Source: Chloroflexota bacterium | GTDB taxonomy: Bacteria; Chloroflexota; Ktedonobacteria; Ktedonobacterales; Ktedonobacteraceae | Assembly (NCBI GenBank): GCA_021828635.1 | Contig: JAJZEJ010000619.1 | Location: forward strand, 569 to 5,676 | DNA: 5,108 bases | Direction: 5' to 3' | Part shown: positions 1 to 5,108 of the stretch, in pieces | Numbering within the stretch: the stretch's first letter is position 1 | Layout of the letters: each line of letters starts with the position of its first letter | Position numbers and translations under genes: made by a program | Notes under the pieces: generated by a model | What the model was told of the DNA's origin: nothing | The model's database searches: none | The model's input: only the letters and a program-made list of their open reading frames with translations

Positions 1-325
1 GACCCAAGCCCAGCAGGTAACTGCCAACCACACTGAAAAAGGCAAAGATGGCACTGAAGGCCAGCGCGTGCAAGAACTCGGCATCAGTGAAGGTACTCAG
101 ATAGTTCTCTAGTCCGACAAAGGAACCAGCAGAGAGCAACGAACCATTTCTAAGGCTATAGATCAGGCCATTCAAGAACGGATAAAGTTCAATAACAACA
201 ATCAGAACGATGGATGGAACCAGCAGCAGATATGGTAACATATCGACACGCCACCACTTGCGCCTGGATGACGGTGGAATAGCCAGCACCTTGCCGACTT
301 CTTTGCTCAAAGGTGAAACGCTCAT
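1..325 (-). CDS. Sugar ABC transporter permease, MalF/UgpA type (N-terminal part)
   Basis: This is the N-terminal 108 codons of an inner-membrane subunit of a carbohydrate ABC importer; the gene continues past the left edge. I translated it directly from the minus strand. It begins MSVSPLSKEVGK, has a basic stretch (RRKWWR, residues 21-26), then a first transmembrane helix at about residues 30-50 (PYLLLVPSIVLIVVIELYPF). A periplasmic-side segment FVGLENYLSTFTDAEF (about 69-84) follows, then a second hydrophobic helix from about residue 87. The pattern 'LLLVPSI...YP....YSL...FVGLENY....D.EF..AL' is typical of the MalF-like permeases of the MalFG family (binding_prot-dep_transp_inn_membr). The ATG at 325 is preceded by a GGGAG ribosome site about 8 bases upstream. 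It lies 123 bases downstream of the binding-protein gene in the same direction, the usual order for a CUT1 sugar-uptake operon. The transmembrane-domain part with the EAA loop is outside the window, so the substrate class is inferred only. Confidence 0.88.
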   Translation of the reverse strand, partial: MSVSPLSKEVGKVLAIPPSSRRKWWRVDMLPYLLLVPSIVLIVVIELYPFLNGLIYSLRNGSLLSAGSFVGLENYLSTFTDAEFLHALAFSAIFAFFSVVGSYLLGLG

Positions 326-393
326 GGCATACTCCCTTTCCGCGAGTGAATACTTCTATCAGATGCATCTCTCCTCTGTTACAGGTGCAATCC

Positions 394-448
394 ACAAATT
401 GCCCGATTGTAGGGGCGGTTTATCATCCCCTACAATCGGGCAATTTGT
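394..448. repeat. Perfect 22-bp inverted repeat between binding-protein and permease genes
   Basis: Bases 394-415 and 427-448 are exact reverse complements (22 bp each), separated by an 11-base loop at 416-426. The right arm ends one base from the stop codon (449-451) of the binding-protein gene. In the minus-strand transcript this makes a long stem immediately after that stop. The second arm is followed by GGATTGC, not a run of U, so it is not a textbook intrinsic terminator. A stable intercistronic stem at this spot could protect the upstream message or reduce read-through into the permease, as is known for other binding-protein operons. It could also be a copy of a dispersed palindromic repeat, because the GTAGGGGCGGTTTATC core resembles abundant short palindromes of Chloroflexota and cyanobacteria. 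That resemblance is from memory and unchecked. Confidence 0.85.
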
Positions 449-1849
449 TTAGCCGGGGTTGGCGGTCAGGACTTTCTGTAATCCTGCTTGCGCCGTTTGC
501 ACAGAAGTAGTAAAGTTCTTCTTCGCCATCAGATTCTGTCCCAGTGTAATCATTGTGCCATCACCATCTAACGGGTTGAGGGCTGGAAAGACCTCTGTTG
601 ATTGTGCGTTGGCCGATTTGGCAATCGGCACGTACTGCGTCTTGATGGTATTGATGATCGGGGTATTGAAAAGTGAATCCTGATAGAAAGAGGAGCGGAT
701 AGGCAGAGGACCGCATCCTCCTTGCGTCCACAAGGGCTTATTGTTCTGACTCCACCACAGCAAGAACTCTTTGCTTTCGTTGGGATGCTTTGTGGCTGCG
801 TAGACAATGATGTTGTTCACCCAGTAAAGCGTACCTGTCGTGCCATTCGGACTTTTGACCGGCGGAAGGACGCTCACATCCTTCAAGATGCTGGGGGCCA
901 TTGACGCTGTTGAGCCGGGGGAATTGATCGTCATTGCGGCATCACCCCGGCTAAAGGCGCTGAGGGCGTCGGTAGATTGGTAGCTGATACTGGCTGGATC
1001 GATGGAGCCATCGTTCGCAAGGTTGGCGAAGAACTGTAGCGCCTGGATGTTGAGGGGATTGGTCGCCAGATCAAGCGTTCTACCAGGCGTGAAGAGACCA
1101 CCGCCGTTATTAATCATGAGCATCTCCAGCATATGCTCGGTCAAATTATCCGCCGCTGATTGCACAAGGCCGTACTTCCCGTTAGTGCTGAGCTTCCTAG
1201 CAGCAGTCCGCCATTCATCCCACGTGGTCGGCACCTGCACACTGGCTTGCTGGAACAGGTCCGTGCGATAAAACGGAATACGAATGTCGATATTCCAGGG
1301 CCAGCCGATGGTATGACCACTGTACTGCATGGGCGCAAAGACATTGGGCAAGAAGTCGTTATATTGCCCGTTCTGCTTCACTTGCGTTACGAGATCATCT
1401 AGCGGCAGAATATCTTTATAGCCAGCAAACTGCACACCCATGAATGACGCACCCGTGCTGATGTCTGGCTGCGTGCCTGAGCCGATGGCCGTTGTGAAGG
1501 TCTGATACCAGTTCGTCCAGGCGAGGCCGCGATAGACAACCTTAATCCCCTTGTGGGTGTTGTTGAAGTCATTCACTAGCTTCTTGGCAACATCAAAATA
1601 GGAATTGTTGCCCCAGAGCATATCCCAGAAGTTAATAGTAACAGTTCCACCACTACTACTGCTTCCACCACCAAAACCAGCACCACCAAAACCAGCACCA
1701 CCACAGGCAGCAACAACACTGGAGAGGCTCGCCGCGCCAACTGCCCCTGCTGAATACTTGAGAAGATCGCGGCGCGAGATTTTGCCGCTCTTATCATCAA
1801 TCAGCGAATTATTGGAGGATACATCGTTGGTATTGAACTGTGTAGACAT
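449..1849 (-). CDS. Extracellular solute-binding protein (family 1), Tat-exported lipoprotein of a sugar ABC transporter
   Basis: This 466-residue protein captures a substrate, probably a sugar or oligosaccharide, outside the membrane and delivers it to the permease encoded next. The N-terminus shows a twin-arginine motif SRRDLLK (residues 25-31), a short hydrophobic segment and a lipobox VAAC with the lipidated cysteine at 49. This indicates export of a folded precursor by Tat and anchoring to the membrane. A Gly/Ser-rich linker (about 50-68) follows. The mature part starts VTINFWDMLWG and has the features of the SBP_bac_1 family: the early NFWD strand, 'GYKDILPLDDL' near residue 143, and the late 'FSRGDAAMTINSPGS' segment that is very common in sugar-binding members. 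Length is normal for the family. The ATG at 1849 has an excellent ribosome site, GGAGGT, 5 bases upstream. The gene is first in a minus-strand operon and is preceded by a strong promoter and operator-like palindrome about 260 bases upstream. The exact ligand cannot be read from the sequence. Confidence 0.93.
   Translation of the reverse strand: MSTQFNTNDVSSNNSLIDDKSGKISRRDLLKYSAGAVGAASLSSVVAACGGAGFGGAGFGGGSSSSGGTVTINFWDMLWGNNSYFDVAKKLVNDFNNTHKGIKVVYRGLAWTNWYQTFTTAIGSGTQPDISTGASFMGVQFAGYKDILPLDDLVTQVKQNGQYNDFLPNVFAPMQYSGHTIGWPWNIDIRIPFYRTDLFQQASVQVPTTWDEWRTAARKLSTNGKYGLVQSAADNLTEHMLEMLMINNGGGLFTPGRTLDLATNPLNIQALQFFANLANDGSIDPASISYQSTDALSAFSRGDAAMTINSPGSTASMAPSILKDVSVLPPVKSPNGTTGTLYWVNNIIVYAATKHPNESKEFLLWWSQNNKPLWTQGGCGPLPIRSSFYQDSLFNTPIINTIKTQYVPIAKSANAQSTEVFPALNPLDGDGTMITLGQNLMAKKNFTTSVQTAQAGLQKVLTANPG
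1668..1712. repeat. 15-bp tandem repeat encoding a Gly-rich linker
   Basis: The unit CCACCAAAACCAGCA occurs exactly twice in a row (1668-1682 and 1683-1697). A third, diverged copy with three mismatches follows (1698-1712). Because the unit is a multiple of three it adds residues in frame: on the minus strand it encodes GAGFG GAGFG just after the lipidated cysteine of the binding protein. It lengthens the flexible tether between membrane anchor and ligand-binding domain and is likely to vary in copy number by slippage. Confidence 0.85.
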
Positions 1850-2046
1850 AGCATACCTCCAGAGGACTACATTGCCATCAAAGACATCTTCCTCTTGCTA
1901 TGCTGATGTTCTTGCGCAGGAAGATATCGTGCAAGATGACATGGGCCGTGCTTTAGTCGCACTACCTTAGTGTGACGCACTACAAATACTATGGCAGGAA
2001 AAAAGATGCCATTTCCTTTTTGTGTTTCACCTTCTTTCTCTCGTCT

Positions 2047-2082
2047 AAGTATTCTTTGGCATTGGGTGCCAGAAGTATACTT
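2047..2082 (-). other. Imperfect stem-loop in the transporter mRNA leader
   Basis: Bases 2047-2061 (AAGTATTCTT then TGGCA) pair with 2067-2082 (TGCCA, G, AAGTATACTT) around the 5-base loop 2062-2066. The stem has about 14 pairs with one bulge and one mismatch. In the minus-strand transcript it would fold shortly after the 5' end. Its 2073-2082 arm is shared with the 53-bp palindrome, so on DNA or longer RNA the two structures would compete. It is not followed by a U run, so a plain terminator is unlikely. Confidence 0.55.
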
Positions 2083-2125
2083 TCGGTAAACGTTTTCCTG
2101 GAAAACGTTTACCGAAAGTATACTT
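2073..2125. promoter_or_regulatory. 53-bp perfect palindrome with two LacI/GalR-type operator-like sites
   Basis: Bases 2073-2098 and 2100-2125 are exact reverse complements around the single central base 2099. Inside are two near-palindromic 14-mers, GGTAAACGTTTTCC (2085-2098) and its inverse GGAAAACGTTTACC (2100-2113). Each has the AAACGTTT-like core with the central CG that LacI/GalR-family repressors recognise. The centres are 15 bp apart. The outer ends are two copies of the self-palindromic AAGTATACTT (2073-2082 and 2116-2125); a one-mismatch copy sits at 2047-2056. The right-hand copy contains the -10 box of the transporter promoter, and the expected start point (about 2110) falls inside the 2100-2113 site. 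A protein bound here would block transcription. The palindrome is directly visible; the repressor family is inferred and its gene is not in this window. Confidence 0.8.
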
Positions 2126-2145
2126 GGAAAAATTCATCTTGTCAA
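2117..2145 (-). promoter_or_regulatory. Sigma-70-type promoter of the transporter operon
   Basis: On the minus strand, TTGACA (2145-2140) is separated by exactly 17 bases from TATACT (2122-2117). This is a perfect -35 box and a -10 box one base away from TATAAT. The expected transcription start is near 2110, giving a leader of about 260 bases before the ATG at 1849. The -10 box lies in the outer arm of the 53-bp palindrome, and the start point lies in one of its operator-like sites, so a strong promoter under repression is the natural reading. Confidence 0.85.
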
Positions 2146-2179
2146 GAGGATTAATAGCGATTTCTCATCCTTTGTCACC

Positions 2180-2208
2180 TTGTCATTCAGCGTAGAGCGT
2201 GCTATACT
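2180..2208 (+). promoter_or_regulatory. Sigma-70-type promoter of the HU gene
   Basis: TTGTCA (2180-2185) is followed after exactly 17 bases by TATACT (2203-2208). The expected start is near 2215, leaving a leader of about 98 bases before the ATG at 2313. A second TTGTCA lies 8 bases upstream at 2172-2177. The operator-like sites at 2085-2113 are well upstream of this promoter, so HU expression need not share the transporter's control. Confidence 0.8.
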
Positions 2209-2312
2209 CCTAAACGGCAGTGAGGTTACGAAGCCGCCCTATAGGCCCAATGATAGCGTATTGGAATGGGTAGCTACATGTGTTGACCGTTGTTAAGGAG
2301 GATATAAGACCC

Positions 2313-2636
2313 ATGACTGACGAAAATACCGAACAGGAATCTACCCCTAAAACTATTGGTCGCAAGGAATTGGCAAAACGCATTTCTCAGGAATCCCATC
2401 TGACCCAGAAACAGGCCGCGCAAGTCCTGGAAGTTACCCTCGCTGCTATCCGCGAGGCGCTTGAGGATGGCAACGAGGTCAGCCTGGTAGGCTTCGGCTC
2501 CTTTAGAGTTCGGCAGAGCGCCCCCCGCAGCGGCGTCAACCCGCGCAATAAAGAGCATATCGAGATTCCGGCCAAAGAGCGCGTGCGCTTCTCGCCCGGC
2601 AAAGAGCTATCCGAGGCCGTGCTAAAGAAGCCGTAA
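2313..2636 (+). CDS. HU/IHF-family DNA-binding protein
   Basis: This 107-residue nucleoid protein is expected to act as a dimer that bends and compacts DNA. The HU fold begins at about residue 15: helices at about 17-27 (RKELAKRISQE) and 31-52 (TQKQAAQVLEVTLAAIREALED), then the LVGFGSF signature (58-64). The DNA-binding arm has the form SGVNPRNKEHIEIPA (73-87) with the conserved proline at 77 that intercalates into DNA, and the C-terminal FSPGKELSEAV matches the family. The acidic, polar N-terminal extension of about 14 residues (MTDENTEQESTPKT) is absent from standard 90-residue HU. I chose the ATG at 2313 because AAGGAGG lies at 2295-2301; a GTG at 2280 in the same frame would place that ribosome site inside the coding region. 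It has its own promoter and appears monocistronic, since 365 bases separate it from the dehydrogenase genes. Confidence 0.93.
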   Translation: MTDENTEQESTPKTIGRKELAKRISQESHLTQKQAAQVLEVTLAAIREALEDGNEVSLVGFGSFRVRQSAPRSGVNPRNKEHIEIPAKERVRFSPGKELSEAVLKKP

Positions 2637-2640
2637 TTAT

Positions 2641-2681
2641 CCATGCGAGATCACATATGGCGTGTGATATGACACGCATGG
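2641..2681 (+). other. Stem-loop downstream of the HU gene, possible transcription end
   Basis: CCATGCG (2641-2647) pairs with CGCATGG (2675-2681), and inside it ATCACA (2650-2655) can pair with TGTGAT (2663-2668). An alternative fold pairs GCGTGT (2660-2665) with ACACGC (2672-2677) around a 6-base loop. The structure starts 4 bases after the HU stop codon, where a terminator would be expected. No U run follows, so intrinsic termination is uncertain. Confidence 0.4.
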
Positions 2682-2870
2682 CGATGGTATTGATATGCAT
2701 GGCACCCACCAGGAATGTCACCACATATAAATGCGCCCGTGGTACAACTTGATACATGTAGTGATACCCTTTGTGGAAGCCATGCACACCATCCACACAC
2801 ATTTTCGCAAATATTAGGGGCATTGGTGCCACATTTCGCTATCCCTATAGCATCTCAGCTTAGGATGGGG

Positions 2871-2876
2871 TACAAT
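2871..2876 (+). promoter_or_regulatory. Weak -10 candidate (TACAAT) for the dehydrogenase operon
   Basis: TACAAT matches the -10 consensus at five of six positions. No recognisable -35 box lies 16-18 bases upstream (the bases there read TAGCAT), and there is no TGn extension. If real it would depend on an activator or another sigma factor. A stem-loop GGGACAC/GTGTCTC (2889-2908, one G-T pair, 6-base loop) would sit at the very 5' end of that transcript. Confidence 0.3.
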
Positions 2877-3001
2877 AAAAAGCAAAAAGGGACACAACGA
2901 AGTGTCTCAAGATGGGCCGTGCCACATACAGCGCAGTATGCCAAAGCAGGCAAAACGTTATTATCCACCCACGCATACATATACACACACAAGGGGGGCC
3001 T

Positions 3002-4027
3002 ATGGCGATCAGCAACGCGACGCTCAGTGGGTTAACTCGTACACAGCTATTAGAAATGCACTACACAATGACTCTACTGCGCCGTTTCGAGGAGAAAAGC
3101 GCAGAGGAATATACACGTGGCAAAATCGGCGGCTTTATGCACCTGTACATCGGCCAGGAAGCGGTCGGTGTGGGAAGCATGGCAGCACTACGGCCTACCG
3201 ACAAGATTACGTGCAGTTATCGTGAGCATGGTCATGCCATCGCTAAGGGGATGCATCCCAACGCAGTCATGGCTGAGCTATTTGGTAAGATTACCGGTTG
3301 TAGTAAAGGCAAAGGCGGCTCTATGCATATGTGGAGCAACGAACATGGCATTTTAGGTGGCAACGGCATCGTTGCCGCACAATTGCCTATCGCCACCGGA
3401 TTGGCCTTTGCCGCGCAGTATCAGGGACTCGATATCGTTATTGCCTGCTACTTTGGCGATGGAGCCGTTGACGAAGGAGCTTTCCACGAGGCACTCAATA
3501 TTGCCGCCCTCTGGAAACTCCCTATCGTCTTCATCTGCGAAAACAATCAGTACTCGATGGGTATGGCAGTCGAAAAAGCCTGGGCCGTCAACAATCTACT
3601 ACCACGTGCAGCCGCTTACAATATGCCCGGCGAGGTTGTCGATGGCATGAATGTTCTCGCAGTCTACGAAGCAACACATCGCGCCGTCGAGCATGCCCGC
3701 TCTGGCGAGGGGCCGATGCTGCTAGAGATCAAAACCTATCGCTTCCGTGGTCACTCGATGACCGATCCAGCCTACTATCGCACACGCGAAGAGGAACACG
3801 AGTGGCGTAACAGCCGCGATCCTATCGGCATCTTCGAAAAGCTCTTGCTCGATCACGGCATCGGCGCACAGACAGAATTTGACGCGAACGATGAGAAGGC
3901 GACACAGGCCGCCGAGGATGCCGCAGACTTCGCTGAAAACAGCCCTTTCCCATCACCCGAAGAACTCTATAACGACGTGATGGTCGATGGTTCCACGGCG
4001 CTCGTTTACCGCTATCCCAGAAAATAA
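3002..4027 (+). CDS. pdhA: Pyruvate/2-oxoacid dehydrogenase E1 component, alpha subunit
   Basis: This 341-residue chain is the thiamine-diphosphate-binding alpha subunit of the E1 decarboxylase. It removes CO2 from pyruvate (or a related 2-oxoacid or acetoin) and passes the acyl group to the lipoyl arm of E2. Visible family marks are: GGFMHLYIGQEAVGVG (43-58), SYREHGHAIAKG (82-93), the GCSKGKGGSMHM segment (99-110), the ThDP/Mg motif starting GDG at 152-154 and closing with NN at 181-182, and the loop YRFRGHSMTDPAYYR (246-260), equivalent to the phosphorylation loop of mitochondrial E1 alpha. Length is normal for the bacterial alpha2-beta2 type. I placed the start at ATG 3002, with AAGGGGGG (2991-2998) just upstream; the in-frame ATG at 2912 has no ribosome site. 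The beta-subunit gene starts 17 bases after the stop, so the two are co-transcribed. Sequence alone does not separate pyruvate from acetoin or branched-chain substrates; pyruvate is the default. Confidence 0.93.
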   Translation: MAISNATLSGLTRTQLLEMHYTMTLLRRFEEKSAEEYTRGKIGGFMHLYIGQEAVGVGSMAALRPTDKITCSYREHGHAIAKGMHPNAVMAELFGKITGCSKGKGGSMHMWSNEHGILGGNGIVAAQLPIATGLAFAAQYQGLDIVIACYFGDGAVDEGAFHEALNIAALWKLPIVFICENNQYSMGMAVEKAWAVNNLLPRAAAYNMPGEVVDGMNVLAVYEATHRAVEHARSGEGPMLLEIKTYRFRGHSMTDPAYYRTREEEHEWRNSRDPIGIFEKLLLDHGIGAQTEFDANDEKATQAAEDAADFAENSPFPSPEELYNDVMVDGSTALVYRYPRK

Positions 4028-4044
4028 AGAGGTTGAAAGAGACA

Positions 4045-5043
4045 ATGCGTACACTTACGTACCGCGACGCACTGCGTGAAGCCCTTGAAGAGGAGATGCG
4101 GCGCGATGAGCGGGTCTTCATTATCGGCGAAGATATCGCGGGCTACGGCGGCACCTATGCCGTCACCAAAGGACTGATCGACGAATTTGGTGAGAAGCGG
4201 GTCCGCGATACTCCGCTCGCTGAAGAGATTATCGCTGGTCTCGGCATCGGCGCGGCCCTCGGTGATCTGCGCCCCGTGATCGAGATCATGACCATCAATT
4301 TTAGTCTGCTGGCAATGGACCAGATTATCAACAGCGCATCCAAGTTTCACTACATGTTCGGCGGTCAACCAAAGATTCCCCTGGTCATTCGCACCGTCTC
4401 CGGCGGCGGCGCTCAGCGTGGCGCTCAGCACTCGCAGATGATGGAATCGCTCTATGGACACTTCCCCGGCCTCAAAGTTGCTATACCTGCCACGCCGTAT
4501 GACGCGAAGGGTATGCTGAAATCGGCCATCCGCGACCCTAATCCAGTGCTGTTCATCGAACATGAATTGCTCTATAACGTCAAAGGCGAGATGACTGACG
4601 AGGGTGTGGAATATACCGTCCCGCTAGAACTGGCTGACATCAAGCGCGAGGGACGCGACGTAACCATCATCACCTTCTCACGCACCCTGCATCTCAGCTT
4701 GCAAGCGGCGGAAGACCTAGCCAAAGAGGGCATCGAGGCCGAGGTGCTTGACTTGCGTAGCGTCCGCCCTATCGATATCGATCTGATTGCTGATTCCGTT
4801 AAGAAGACTAATCGCGTGGTGATCGCGGAAGAAGGTTGGAAATACTACGGCACCGGTCAGGGACTGGCAGCACTGATCTACGAACACGCCTTCGACTACA
4901 TGGATGCCCCCATCCAGCACGTCAACGGCGCGGATGTTCCCATGCCCTATTCGAAGGTGCTGGAGCGTGCCGCACTCCCTAGCAAAAATGACATCATTCA
5001 GGCGGTCAAGGCTATCGTACCAGAAGCTGTAGCGCACCGCTAA
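4045..5043 (+). CDS. pdhB: Pyruvate/2-oxoacid dehydrogenase E1 component, beta subunit
   Basis: This 332-residue chain completes the alpha2-beta2 E1 enzyme; the ThDP cofactor sits at the alpha/beta interface. Landmarks are: TYRDALREALEEEM at the start, the FIIGEDIAGYGGTYAVTKGL block (25-44) with the acidic residue that activates the cofactor, RVRDTPLAEEIIAGLGIGAAL (52-72), PVIEIMTINFSLLAMDQIINSASK (77-100), the GGGAQRGAQHSQ turn (120-131), PGLKVAIPATPYDAKGML (141-158), and the C-terminal transketolase-like domain with VLDLRSVRPID (234-244). Nothing essential appears missing and the length is typical. I chose ATG 4045, which starts directly on the conserved MRTLTYRDA; an in-frame TTG at 4033 would add only MKET. 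AAAGAGG (4026-4032) and GAAAGAG (4036-4042) are possible ribosome sites. It lies 17 bases after the alpha gene and 21 bases before the E2 gene, one operon. Confidence 0.94.
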   Translation: MRTLTYRDALREALEEEMRRDERVFIIGEDIAGYGGTYAVTKGLIDEFGEKRVRDTPLAEEIIAGLGIGAALGDLRPVIEIMTINFSLLAMDQIINSASKFHYMFGGQPKIPLVIRTVSGGGAQRGAQHSQMMESLYGHFPGLKVAIPATPYDAKGMLKSAIRDPNPVLFIEHELLYNVKGEMTDEGVEYTVPLELADIKREGRDVTIITFSRTLHLSLQAAEDLAKEGIEAEVLDLRSVRPIDIDLIADSVKKTNRVVIAEEGWKYYGTGQGLAALIYEHAFDYMDAPIQHVNGADVPMPYSKVLERAALPSKNDIIQAVKAIVPEAVAHR

Positions 5044-5064
5044 TTTCGTTTGGAGCTATGTGAG

Positions 5065-5108
5065 ATGAAAACTGTAGAAATGCCCAAAATGGGCGATACG
5101 ATGGAAGA
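5065..5108 (+). CDS. Dihydrolipoamide acyltransferase (E2), N-terminal lipoyl domain, partial
   Basis: Only 14 whole codons are present before the right edge: MKTVEMPKMGDTME and the beginning of the next. The pattern V.MPKMGDTMEE is the opening strand of the biotinyl/lipoyl domain of E2 acyltransferases, in which a lysine further on carries the lipoyl arm that accepts the acyl group from E1. A TGGAG ribosome site lies at 5051-5055, 9 bases ahead of the ATG. Its place 21 bases after E1 beta fits the standard E1 alpha - E1 beta - E2 gene order. Whether a C-terminal catalytic domain and an E3 gene follow cannot be seen. Confidence 0.85.
   Translation, partial: MKTVEMPKMGDTME

Larger units (their letters stand above)
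1850..2312. other. Divergent control region between transporter operon and HU gene
   Basis: This 463-base stretch has no convincing gene. Read leftward it holds the transporter promoter (2117-2145), a 53-bp palindrome with two operator-like sites (2073-2125), a second stem-loop (2047-2082) and about 260 bases of mRNA leader ending in the GGAGGT ribosome site at 1855-1860. Read rightward it holds the HU promoter (2180-2208) and an approximately 100-base leader. The two -35 boxes are 34 bases apart, back to back. Within the transporter leader there is also an 8-bp inverted repeat (1886-1893 with 1918-1925, 24-base loop) and an 8-bp direct repeat CGCACTAC (1958-1965 and 1976-1983). I cannot assign a role to either. 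The short open frames here lack ribosome sites or recognisable protein features. Confidence 0.7.
2637..3001. other. Intergenic region upstream of the dehydrogenase operon
   Basis: This 365-base stretch has no convincing gene. It holds a stem-loop just after the HU stop (2641-2681), a direct repeat GCATGGC (2676-2682 and 2697-2703, 21 bases apart), a weak -10 candidate (2871-2876), a short stem-loop (2889-2908) and CA-rich tracts (around 2784-2800 and 2981-2990) leading to the AAGGGGGG ribosome site. The E1 alpha reading frame stays open back to an ATG at 2912. However, the 30 residues it would add have no ribosome site and no family resemblance. Confidence 0.6.

Noticed and set aside
1605..1970. 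Plus-strand open frame of 121 codons with a proline-rich middle
   Set aside because: It is antisense to the start of the binding-protein gene; the Pro/Lys run is the complement of the Gly-rich linker codons. No ribosome site and no family resemblance.
2783..2992. CA-rich short repeats as a possible CRISPR or satellite array
   Set aside because: The repeats are short, low-complexity and irregularly spaced; there are no repeated units of CRISPR size.
2912..3001. Upstream extension of the E1 alpha protein from the ATG at 2912
   Set aside because: The frame is open, but there is no ribosome site before 2912, while AAGGGGGG stands directly before 3002 and the protein from 3002 has the normal family length.
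4012..4563. Minus-strand open frame of 183 codons
   Set aside because: It lies wholly opposite the E1 beta gene, whose protein is unmistakable. Long antisense frames arise readily opposite such genes.
1..5108. Mobile element, defence system or other undescribed multi-gene system
   Set aside because: All recognisable genes are transporter, HU and dehydrogenase genes. No transposase, integrase, nuclease, toxin or tRNA-like sequence was seen.

Overview
The window looks like a piece of a bacterial chromosome carrying two unrelated metabolic units on either side of a DNA-binding protein gene. On the minus strand lies the start of a carbohydrate ABC-transporter operon (bases 1-1849, promoter near 2140). 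On the plus strand are an HU-family nucleoid protein gene (2313-2636) and then a pyruvate/2-oxoacid dehydrogenase operon, E1 alpha - E1 beta - E2 (3002 to the right edge). The solute-binding protein is a Tat-exported lipoprotein with a Gly/Ser-rich linker after the cysteine. Together with the separate E1 alpha/E1 beta genes and the GGAGG-type ribosome sites, this suggests a Gram-positive-like or monoderm organism. A member of the Chloroflexota, for example Ktedonobacteria, is my best guess, but it rests on general resemblance and not on a marker gene.

Layout. Bases 1-325 (minus) hold the N-terminal 108 residues of a MalF/UgpA-type permease. Bases 326-448 are a short gap containing a perfect 22-bp inverted repeat that abuts the stop codon of the upstream gene. 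Bases 449-1849 (minus) encode the substrate-binding lipoprotein. Bases 1850-2312 are a divergent control region. It contains a near-consensus sigma-70 promoter firing left into the transporter genes, a perfect 53-bp palindrome carrying two LacI/GalR-type operator-like sites just downstream of that promoter's -10 box, and a second near-consensus promoter firing right into the HU gene. Bases 2637-3001 contain stem-loops and only a weak promoter candidate. Bases 3002-4027 and 4045-5043 encode E1 alpha and E1 beta, and 5065-5108 is the first 14 codons of the E2 lipoyl-domain protein.

How it fits together. The transporter genes probably form an inducible sugar-uptake operon: binding protein first, then membrane subunits, the rest lying to the left of the window. 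A LacI-family repressor, not encoded here, is the likely regulator. The dehydrogenase genes encode the thiamine-diphosphate decarboxylase (alpha and beta chains) and the acyltransferase core that together make acetyl-CoA or a related acyl-CoA. The genes themselves are ordinary. The most striking sequence is the 53-bp palindrome at the transporter promoter, with the paired stem-loops it would place in the transporter mRNA leader.
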